Origin: Daphnia pulex | Taxonomy: Eukaryota; Arthropoda; Branchiopoda; Diplostraca; Daphniidae | DNA length: 64,000 bases | NCBI RefSeq assembly: GCF_021134715.1 | Contig: NC_060027.1 | Coordinates: 2,542,001-2,606,000, forward strand | Direction: 5' to 3' | Part shown: piece after piece, positions 54,601 through 64,000 of the stretch | How the letters are laid out: every line of letters begins with the position of its first letter | How positions within the stretch are numbered: the stretch's first letter is position 1 | The notes under the pieces: model-generated | Databases searched by the model: none | The model's input: only the letters and a program-made list of their open reading frames with translations | What the model was told of the DNA's origin: nothing | Program-made: the position numbers and the translations under genes

Positions 54601-55454
54601 TTGAGAGCGGTTTGGAATTAGGGGAAGGGGTATATCGATATCTTAATCGTGAATAATTAGAAGATTAGTGTCGTCTGCTTTCACCATTTCCGAAATAAAA
54701 TTACGAAAGTGTGGTCTGGTGTGGTCGTCGTGTTTTAACTCTTGTGGTCGCGTGTCTTTATGGAATAGCTAAAGACACATTCCATGCTGTTGAGCAGGTA
54801 AATAAAACCAAGATTATACAAATAGAATGATAATGGGAGGATAAGAAGAGTTAAACCTGTCTCAAATGTGTGAAATCTTATTAGTTTCTGACTAGAACAT
54901 TTATCTTGTAAGCCCCCTTGTGTATGCATGGCAGTTTGTTTGCACTATTTAACCTGTTTCTTTGTGCAGATTTAAGGCTTGAAACAGCCACCAAAACATA
55001 AATGCAAGTTTTGCTTGTGCTGGACCTGGTATCAGCAACAATCTCAGTGTCATCGCTTGGGTATAATGAATTTCATAACTTTGATTAACCTGTGCATGAC
55101 TTGAGCCAATACAGTGTATTAGAGTGAGACCTCAAGTTCTCTTGTTTCTTAAAATTTTGGGTTTACCCACTCACATTCAACTTTTCCTGACTTGTCGTTT
55201 CTGTGTAAAAGTTTTACGTAACTAATTTTTTAATTTTTTATTTAGATAAACAGCATCCAGTTTGAAAGGAGAAACTACCGATGTCGGCCGAGTATCTAGC
55301 TTCCCCTTTCTTTAAATCCCCCTGTCCACGTGTACACCCATACGAGTGTGGGTGTATTCACGAGACCCTTTTTCCTATCCCGCCTGTTTGGTGGATTCAA
55401 CTTTTCAGAGGACCGAGCACTTTTGGAAGCCTGGCCGTATTTCCCAGGCTTAAA
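54600..55454 (+). ncRNA. candidate spliced non-coding transcript or 5' leader
   Basis: Three exon-like segments with canonical borders follow one another. They end at about 54797 (GAGCAG/GTAAAT), run 54971-55060 (TTTGTGCAG/ATTTAAG to CTTGG/GTATAA) and run about 55247-55454 (TTATTTAG/ATAAAC to TTAAAG/GTAGGA). Joined, they do not give a long open frame. The last one has an ATG at 55281 followed by 58 open codons to the donor. An ATTGG box stands upstream. No known family was recognised. Confidence 0.25.
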
Positions 55455-55969
55455 GGTAGGAAAAATTCATCTCTATTCTTCCTTTGTGACTATTTGGTGG
55501 CCTTGATTTCAAATCGTTACGAAGTAGGATTATAGATTATACCTGAGCTAGGCGGATGATTGCAACTATTTTCTCTTGTCGATTTTTGTAAAACTACTGG
55601 ACCTCTTCGTTTTGACGAGGTAAAAATACCAGCCTGTTTCGCGTGTGCACTTGTTATAGTAGGGAAAGTCACGGTTTAATTTTATTGGAATTATTTATTT
55701 ATCAAAACAAGTATACAAGTTAAATCTTCTAGAATATCTGGTAACACGGGAGCGATAGGAAAAAATGTCGGGACCCGCCCATCAGTCGTTTCACATATCT
55801 GTTTAAAAAACTTTGAATCATATGGAAAAAAATCACAGTTCGCCAGACTAGAATTGAAGGAAAATTGAAATGAATTCGAATGGCAAGTTGAGTTGATAAT
55901 AAGGTATAAGGTAGCAAGACGGATGAGGATGTACAGATATTAGGAAATGGGAGAGAATCCATCGGCGGA

Positions 55970-56636
55970 TTAGCAAGGTGGATAGTTTTCGGTGTGAACG
56001 AGTTCGAGGAAGAGTCCCGACTGGAGGAAACGAAGGTAAGAATCGCGTTCCATCATGTGCTGGATGCGTCTCTGGGCACGGTCAAACACATGCTCATCCG
56101 GATTGCCCGACTGGATGTTGTTCAAAGTGACGAGTCTCGTCTCGGCATCCAGATTGACCTGTTGATTAAAACAAACGAGAGTAAAGAATTAGTTTTCTGT
56201 CGAATGATAATGATGATTTGATTTGAAAAATAATTCAATTCAACTCAAATTTTAAGGGAGGGTTTGAATAATACGTACTTCTTTGGGTGCCTGGACGGCC
56301 ACGAAATCTTTGTAAATCTGTTGCGCTTTGGCTGCCATCTTCTTGGGTTTGGTGTTGCGGTAATATTCGACGGCCAGCCAAAATTCCAGGTTCTCGTTGC
56401 TATATTCGCGGAGTAAAAACGCCCGGTAAAGTGACGATCCATCTGTAGAAAGAAAAATCAATCATTAAGTAAAGATTCTCATGTGGATTTGAGTGTAGAT
56501 CAAATTACATTTAGATGTCATGAGAGTGGTGAAACATTCAGACCACTTCTTGGCCTCTTCCGGCAGCGGTCGAGTCGACAGAGGCGACTCTGAGCTCTTC
56601 CGGCTTAGAAATCCAAGGTGAACCCGCATTTCAGAT
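55970..56636 (-). CDS. small RGS-domain protein (regulator of G-protein signalling)
   Basis: Coding exons are 56636-56509 (ATG at 56629), 56442-56279 and 56158-55970, phases 1 and 0, giving 157 residues. A 5' UTR exon probably ends at a donor near 56708 (AAACG/GTCAGT). Residues 1-38 have no domain. The rest is one RGS fold: KKWSECFTTLMTSK, YRAFLLREYSNENLEFWLA, IYKDFVA, then TLNNIQSGNPDEHVFDRAQR and SYLRFLQSGLFLEL. The size and single domain resemble the small R4-type RGS proteins, which speed GTP hydrolysis by G-alpha subunits at the plasma membrane. The REYSNENLEFW segment fits the family's Ser/Glu-Glu-Asn-Φ-x-Phe-Trp consensus. A TATATAAA box lies at 56835-56828. Confidence 0.88.
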
Positions 56637-56827
56637 CTAAAAGAAAATAATTTGAGAAAAGTTAAAAAACAAATTTCTATGACAAAAGATTTCGAAAAAA
56701 TAACTGACCGTTTCTTTGATTTCAATTCAATTTTCCAAAAGATCGAGATTGAGAGAGAGATGAGATGTAGACTAGTTTGCACTGCGAAGCTGAGAAAGAG
56801 AGTGTACGTGATACACGAACAGTCCCG

Positions 56828-56835
56828 TTTATATA
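56828..56835 (-). promoter_or_regulatory. TATA box of the RGS gene
   Basis: TATATAAA on the minus strand about 120 bases before a 5' UTR donor and 200 bases before the ATG. A GA/TC tract lies just downstream. Confidence 0.55.
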
Positions 56836-56849
56836 GGAGCAAAGATCGT

Positions 56850-59800
56850 GATCCTGGGTAGCAGCAGCATCAGAAACCAGACGCCATCGCGGGATTGGAC
56901 AGATTGCTTTTTCAATGGGTTATATGTACATTGCGCGCGCATCTCTCGAGTGCTATCGAGTGCTATCAAATGATTTAATGAATCTTTTGAAGCTTTTGTT
57001 GACCGTCTAGCGAAATAACTCACGTCATCAACGTATAAGAAATTCTTAATTTCTTGATTAAGAATTTTTAAAAAAATATTTGTAGTAACATGTTTGTTCG
57101 GCGATAATTATCAGGCATTTTGATTTTGTTTGTTCGTGCAACATATTAAAAAGCTGCCGGGAACGTGTGTCGTTCACGAGTCTCGTGACGGCCATCAACT
57201 CCATTTGATTGAAACATGAATTTGTTTATTTATAAAACTGAGTGGGCAACGAAGGCCTGAAAAATTGATTTCAGTTGCTCGAGTAACTTGTAATTCCATC
57301 CCCAGAGTGACCAATATTTTGGGTCTTGCTGCGCACATAAGAGAATTGCGAAATCTCCCAGGGAGTAGACAAAGTCCTTCCACGTACGTCACTCACGTAT
57401 TCGTCGCTAAAAGCAAACTGCATAATTAATTACGTGATTCTCAAAGTTCTCCATGAAGAGCAGCACTCCCAGTAATGGTTCTAAGCCTTTTGGTTTGCTT
57501 ATAAATGCCAATGAAAATGATCACGAAGCAGGTTTAAACTTAATCGCGCAATTATTTTGTGCATTAAAATGGCAAGTGCATTGAAAGGTAGCGGGAGAAA
57601 AAGCTGCTCCCGGTAAACAGGAGCCAAGTCAAGTTCGTTGGCCCCGACCTTTATTGCCCTCTAGAATATAACTGGAAAAGAGAATTGAAACTCTTCCGTC
57701 GCAGCACTAAGAGTCAACAAGTGCCGAGATCGACGGACACGGACAGGAGTCTCGTGTCACGCTCTGACGACTCGGCAAGTCAACGCCATCCCGAACGTCG
57801 TAGTAACTTTAGACCCGTTTTTGTTATTTCCCTCCTCTTTTCGTATATAGACGACGTGTCAAAGTCGACAAATATAATCAAGTCCGGGATCACTCAAAGC
57901 TTCGCACGAGTGCTCTTTGCCATCTTTGGGCCGAACGTGTCGCTCTTACACGTTCGGCGAAAAGAAAAGGAGGAGAAGATTACGATCAAACATTTTCTCC
58001 AAAAGAATTGGAGATGAGAGCATCTCTGTTTACCAAGAAAAACGCATCCGCCAGCAACTGCTGCGCACACACAGCGGATAAGCAATCGATTTCCCGGCGG
58101 ATTCAACGGTCTAGTTCAATTTATATTGTAAAAATAGATGATCAAATAATTCAGTTATAACAACTTTTTGAAAATGATTAGATTTGAGCAATGCCCGTCT
58201 TCTGCCAGTCCCAGTCGCCTTATAACTGAATTCGTTAGAAAAGTAATACAAGTGGAATATCACGTGGGTTTTGGGACTTACAATGAAGTTGGTTCTGTCG
58301 GACTCGTTTATGCTCACGTCGTTGTCATGGTGATAGCTATAGGCCGGAACGTGTCGCCCAAGTCTCGTGTCCCGAGTCCCATTCGCAGTTCCAACCATTC
58401 GCCGTGTACTTTTCCCCCTTCTTTGTCGTTATATTCAATATTGTAGGTATATATTAGTGCGTTCTTTGGAAACGGCTAAACTTGGTACCTTTTATGGCTA
58501 TTATTATATGCATGTGTTAGCCCCCCCCCCCAAAAAGAGAGTGTGTGCTTGGGTGAGATGTGTACGTGCGTTACTGGGAGTTGGATGAGAATGGGGGGGA
58601 TTGAATGTATAGCCGGATAAAAGTCTAGGAGAAAAGTACCCAAGCAACTAGGAATATATCCTGGCAACACTGTGGCAATTGGGTACTTCAATTCCAAGCC
58701 GAAGTGTCACATAGAGGTCTTCCAAACCTGTCAGGATCTTTTGCCTCTTTTTATCTTACCTGGGCAAATCGATAGACTAACTGGCGGAGTCATGGAGTGT
58801 GCCAGATGCGATGGCGAGTTTGATTCTATAACGACTTCTATATGTAGAAGCTGTAAAAACTTGTATCATTTGACTTTTCTACACAAAAGTCCGGCTCTTT
58901 TCGTAATAATCAAAACTTGGCTGTTAGACTTTTGGCGAGACTTTTGGTGTATAAGTTTCCAACTCGGCATCACGTACGCATTCACCTATGGCTACACACT
59001 CGTCGAAACTTTTTTTTTTTTTTGATTTTGTGACTAATGGTAAATGCATCGGCGAACGGAAATCAAACCGAGAGTAAGAAAAAAAAAAGGAGGGCAGCTG
59101 AACGTGAAAGGAAATGAGATCACGAGAAAGAGACGTGCATGTAGGAAACGGCTACACGTGTCATCCGCAGCTTGTACACTCGGCCATTTAATCGATTGGA
59201 AGCACTCACGGACAGCATGCCTTTTTATCCAAGTAGACACACAGGTTTCTATAGTAATGGCCAAGGTGTTTCTTGATTCCGTGTTTCCCTGGGTATTTCT
59301 TCAGTATTTACTCCTTTTCAGGGCCGTCTTTTATTATGGATGGAGGGCACTCATTTTAACGTGATTGCATTTAACTTGATTGTTAAAAATTTCGTCGGTT
59401 ATCGATAGCGTTGCAAATCTAGTTTTGCCAATATCTAGTTCAAAGCTGGCAGAGGTAGACACAGACATAGCTTTCTTTATTACGTTTTTCCGAAAAAACC
59501 AAATGATTAAATTTTGTTTAATTTCATTTTTTCAAAACTAAATTTGCAACGCTAGTAATCAAACAAGTTGCAACTATATCCGTTACTATGCTGTTCAGAA
59601 ACAAGAGTTTTTAAAATTGTTTGGGCTACATTCAGGTATGAACTTTTTGAACACTGGGATATAGAGCAGAGTTAGAGCATACAAGTTGCAATTTCCACGT
59701 CAACTTATGTATTTCATTTCATCAAGGAACATGGGAAATGCCGGGAAATAGTTTCATTTCACTTTCCTTGAGAGCTTAATTAGATTCGCAAATCAACAAA

Positions 59801-60540
59801 GCCGAGGTTAAGGCTGAATTTAAATTCACCAATAGTCCACCAAACTTCAATGCTGATCGTGAAGGAAGCGGTAGAAAGTCAAAAGGAATAGTAACAAAAC
59901 TCGATAATGTTTCTATTCCATACATGCTTAAAAATGGCCGGCCGTTTTGGCTGAAAACCGGTAGCTGCATTTATCTAACTACCTGGCGTTGTTCGATCAC
60001 GTAAACCAGCGTATAAAACGGCCCCCCGAAGGTGAAACTGACGTTTTACATTCCAAAGGTTGTTTGCACATGGAATGACAGCTGCTTAATTTATTCTAAC
60101 CGGTTGCAATCTCGCCTTTTGTTAATTGAATCAGCCTTTTTGAACACTCCATTAGTGGTAATAATACAATTATTCTTTTTCCCTCCCAAATTCGGGACAT
60201 CCTTCAACGACTGAAAATTGTCGTTTAATTTGCATGAGAGAATGTCCTATTTCGGGCAGTTGGCTGTCGTTCCATTGCGCACACGGTTCGTCAAAGTTTA
60301 AAGCTTTTATTGAATTTGAACAAATATGTAAATTTACGATACATTGAATAAGAGGTAAAGGGATAGCTCGTATGTTGTCGTTTGGGTGGATTATTAGTTT
60401 ATTACGTAAGCGAAAGGGATTCTGATTGAACTTTGAACAATTCCCAGATATTTGGTCGAGGTATAAAAGGGAACAACTTTGGAAATCAATACAATTGTTT
60501 ACCATATAAACAATTGAATATCGTTCTGGATTAAAACCAA
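56850..60540. other. intergenic DNA between the RGS and aminopeptidase genes
   Basis: No complete gene is supported. At 58792-58870 on the plus strand a short frame encodes a Cys-x2-Cys-x11-Cys-x2-Cys-x4-His pattern that looks like the first half of a PHD-type zinc finger. It lacks the second half and may be a mobile-element remnant. Around 57.7-58.0 kb is an open frame of 110 codons with no known domain. Other open frames look random. Confidence 0.45.
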
Positions 60541-60558
60541 ATGGCATCATCAGGGTCT

Positions 60559-63500
60559 TCAGCTAAAGGTTTGATTTCGAAACCAAGAGTCCAGCAATTT
60601 AGTGACAGTAGGAAGACGTCGCTTTTTCCATTCCAAATTGATCCGAGTTCGCTCCAGCGCTTGTTGGACGGACCGAGTTGCAGTACCTAAATCACCTCTG
60701 CCTCCTTCGCTTAACGTCACCAACTGCAAACACAATTAAGAATTAATTGATGAGCACTAGACGCGTAACAATCTAATCAATCTTACATTCTTTAGATGTG
60801 TTTCATTGTCCAGCGTCTTGGATATCGCCTCTACTAAACGCCCCAGAATGTTGAGACTTGGGAATCTGTCAAATCAAGTCCATCCCAGTTAACGTGAGTC
60901 ACAAGATCAAAGATTATTTTTATAATAATTGAGATCCGGGTTGTATTTAACTTACGCTTTAACCATTTCGTCCCAATGCAATAGGGCAAATTCGAAAACC
61001 ATTGAAGATCCTAATGGATTTGTCGAGACGGATCGGAAAACGGTGGACGAATCTTGGCGACGGATACCGGAATTGGCATCCAAGGCCCACTCGAGTAACC
61101 TTATTACAATATTTCATTAAAAATAATAAAAACTAGGGCAATATCGGGAATTTCCATTTAGGAAGCAGCGTACGTGTTGAGAGCTTCCGGACTGTTTGAA
61201 CAGCTGAGAGCGTTGAGGAGCATTTCTTTTTCGCTGGACAAGTCGGTGGATAGATAACGCTCCAAGGCAAAGTCCCATTCCTCGTCGCCACTGTTGGCAA
61301 TGGCAGCGCAGGCGACTTCTTTTTTGTAGTTGGAGTTGACCCAACTTGAAAAGAAAAAAAGGTATCAAATAATGTTTATATACTTGACATATCTTGATAG
61401 CAGATGAGAAAAACGTCACTTTACTTGCTGTTGTCAGGCTGAGCCATCCACAACTTGTAGAGCGACGTGGCGTTGTTGACACATTCCGACACTCCGAGAC
61501 GACACGCCCAAGAGATGATTTGATTGCGATTCAGAATAACCAACTGGGAATCGCCTTTACTCTCCTCAAAGCCAATTTGCTCGTAGGTAGGTAGAATCAA
61601 CCATTTGATGTATTCCTGCGTGAATTGTGAACACTTGTGTTATAGTTTTCGCGGAATTTAACTGATGTTTTAGAATCAGATATATACCCGCAATTTGTCT
61701 TTGCTGGCCGTGTGGTAAAGCATGCTATCCAAATAGTTGAAGACCGTCAAAGCGGAATACCACGGAGCGAAATCTCTTTCGGCCCGGAGGTAACTGCTCA
61801 ATTGGAGAGCGACGGAATACGGAAGCGAACCCATGCGCGCGATGTTCAAACTGTCGTCTATCAACTGAGATCGACTCAGAGTCGATACGGCACGGTGATC
61901 TTGAAGCAACTGCTGGATAATCAGTTTCCAGTTGGTTTCGTCGTAGTTGACGCGATAGTAACCTACATAGAGATATCACACAATTTGTCAGTTTTATACT
62001 AGAAATAGGCCGAAAATAGTCTCTGATGTGTACTCAACCGATTTGATCGACATTGAAAAGGACCCATTCAGTTGAGGTTGAAGGCAATTCGAGCTCGATG
62101 CCGTCTTCCGTGCCCATCATCCACGCCTGGAAAGTTGTGTTGAAATTGGTGGTGTAAGTGAGCGGAATCCACCACAGCGGGAAATCGGATGAATTTCGAT
62201 CCCCGAGTAAATAAAATCGCTCCTGTTTTATCATGTAGAAGTTGTGTAAGTTCTATTTTTGGGGAAAACTTTGTCGTGTGTAATTTACCTGGGTCACAAT
62301 CGCCGATTGGAAATCGTAGTTTCTCCTAACGGTTACAATCGGATAACCAGTTTGAAGGGACCAACTGTTCATAATGGTTGTGATATCTGATGGTAATTCT
62401 AGAGCCTCGATGGACTGATTGCTCATGGCCTTCCAAAGGTCGTCGTTGACAGCGCTCTGATATTTCCTGCATTTATTTAAAAATAAAGTATAAATTTTGT
62501 GGCCGTTTATAACTGTATATGTGTTGTCTTCCGAACTTGCTATCCAGGTAGAAAGTGAGGCCATGCTGGAATTTGCTCTGTCCAATGAAGCCGGCAAACA
62601 TTCGAATGACAGCAGGACCTGGAGCGGTTTTAAATTAGAAACGGTATGTTTGAGTATAGTCAATCTATTTCCTCCCTTCGACTGTCACCTTGGCTAGCCC
62701 GCGCTTACCTTTTGAATATGGAATGGAGTCAAACAGCTCGTTAATCTCGTTTCTTTTCTTGACAGGAAACGACATGGCGTGCGACGACATGAGGGAATCG
62801 ACTTCGAAAACTTTTTGGGTTTCGCTAATGGTGAACTGCTGACCTATTTGCAAACTAGGCTCCACCTGTCATGCAGAAATGTATGTCAACTCGGGTCAAA
62901 ACTCAAAATGATTCCGGAAAAGTTAACGGTAAACCTACCACGTCCAATCCAACGTACATCAAATAGGAAGCGAAACCTAAAAAATATTTATCATTTGAAA
63001 ATTATTGTTCTAATAGACATAATTAATTCATTCAACCTTCTTTGAGCCAGAGATCATCCCTGTCAAAAAACGATAAAAATTGATTGAATTGAAACAATTA
63101 ACTACGAAGTCATTTCATCATTACCAAAAATCCATTGTTACTAGATTTCCAAACCATTGATGTGCCAATTCGTGGCCGATGACATGGGCTATTCTTTGCT
63201 TTTCGGCACCGGAGGACCGCACTGGATCATACAGCAATGCGGTTTCCCTATTACCACAAATAAAACAACTTGAGAAAATAGTACGTCCACTGTTTTGCAA
63301 GATTCTATTAAATCAAGCTTTAAACAATTGCAACCCGAAAGCTTGAAATCGTTGGCAAAGTATACACATCCTTGTGCTTATTTTCTTACAAGGGCTCAAA
63401 AACACGTTACCTTGAAGCTCCCACAAGCAGAGATCCCCAAGGCGGACGTGAAACCACCGGTTAAGAAACAAAAACCAAGGCTAAAAAAGGATACTGACCT

Positions 63501-63911
63501 GTAGGTGATTAGCCCCCAGTTCTCCATGCCACTAACGACGAAATCCGGAATGGCGAACATGTCCAACTTGGGAAGCGGAAAACTGATGTTGAAATAATTT
63601 TCAAAAAATCTCAACACCCTCGGGCCCAAGATTCGAGCGTACCTGCAATCAAGACAAAAATATGCGCATAAGCCTAAGTATAATCCTGATATTTCATCAT
63701 TTGCCCATAAACATCCGTCTTAATAATAATAATATACTCTGTTTGTTTGCCAGCTGACGGCCTTGTCCAAGTGCGGAATTGTGTGTGATCCTGCAATTCC
63801 AATTCCGGCGAATCCAAACCTTCGAATTCCGAGACGATAAATGCCAAAATGTAAGTAGACATGGGTAAAGTTTTGTCAAACTCATCCCATACGTAATCCG
63901 GTAAATCCTCA
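60559..63911 (-). CDS. M1 aminopeptidase N, 5' end outside the window
   Basis: Fifteen exons: 63911-63738, 63642-63499, 63247-63125, 63059-63037, 62976-62939, 62865-62709, 62618-62537, 62466-62289, 62222-62039, 61962-61688, 61615-61425, 61344-61174, 61099-60956, 60865-60787, 60723-60559. They give 708 residues in frame to the stop. Perhaps 250-300 N-terminal residues are missing. Motifs: [13 protein letters not shown] (exopeptidase GxMEN), [10 protein letters not shown] with the third zinc ligand Glu exactly 18 residues after the second His (DDLWLKEG), [15 protein letters not shown] with the transition-state Tyr, and GYYRVNYD opening the next domain. All zinc and catalytic residues are present. 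Arthropod members are usually gut or membrane ectoenzymes that trim peptides from the N-terminus. The C-terminus ([16 protein letters not shown]) has no clear GPI signal. Confidence 0.92.
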
Positions 63912-64000
63912 CTGATAATCAATCGATAAATGATTCTCAGTATTGTTTTCCCAAATATGTTATGTCATTATTCAGATACTTTGGATAAGTTCGCTTTATG

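Noticed and set aside
61712-62002. Plus-strand open frame over the aminopeptidase exon with GYYRVNYD
   Set aside because: Antisense shadow. The minus-strand reading has the conserved M1 motif and correct splice sites.
1-64000. CRISPR arrays, rRNA genes, intact transposons or bacterial operons
   Set aside because: None was seen. Repeats are microsatellites or gene-linked duplications, and no transposase or reverse transcriptase frame was found.

Overview
This is a nuclear genomic window from an arthropod, most likely a branchiopod crustacean of the Daphnia type. That assignment is inferred from short 60-100 bp GT-AG introns, compact multi-exon genes, animal gene families and dense dinucleotide and trinucleotide microsatellites. 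No bacterial operon, CRISPR array or rRNA is visible.

Layout. Positions 1-16.8 kb are low-complexity, microsatellite-rich DNA holding the 5' part of a minus-strand gene for a secreted or membrane CUB-domain protein (three small coding exons at 7.6, 7.1 and 3.4 kb, plus a probable 5' UTR exon near 11.5 kb). Positions 16.8-39.9 kb hold five head-to-tail minus-strand genes of the TruD/PUS7 tRNA and mRNA pseudouridine synthase family. All five can be spliced into open frames with matching intron phases (761, 977, 985, 753 and 750 residues). A 526 bp divergent promoter region separates the fifth copy from MIX23/CCDC58 on the plus strand (40.4-41.3 kb). Two FAM162 (UPF0389) paralogs lie at 42.0-42.5 and 47.7-48.3 kb, both minus. 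A small secreted Lys-Pro-Thr repeat protein (50.4-50.8 kb, plus) is followed by a decayed partial duplicate. A small RGS-domain protein (56.0-56.8 kb, minus) comes next, and a 5'-truncated M1 aminopeptidase N gene (60.6-64.0 kb, minus) runs off the right edge.

Main discovery candidate: the PUS7-like cluster. Copy 1 keeps the TruD catalytic Asp motif and looks like the ordinary enzyme. Copies 2, 3 and 5 have lost the Asp, and copy 4 keeps the Asp but has lost another conserved motif, so this looks like one enzyme plus several pseudoenzymes. Copy 5 also carries a BET-family NET (extra-terminal) domain, encoded by five exons inserted as a symmetrical phase 1-1 cassette in intron 7. The result is an in-frame TruD-NET-TruD chimera. 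The C-terminal tails of copies 1-4 have accumulated PsiKxE (SUMO-acceptor-like) motifs, and copies 2-4 end in hydrophobic-acidic SUMO-interacting-like motifs. Together these suggest that a pseudouridine synthase scaffold has been turned into a set of nuclear binding proteins. All exon models are from reading the sequence, with no transcript evidence.
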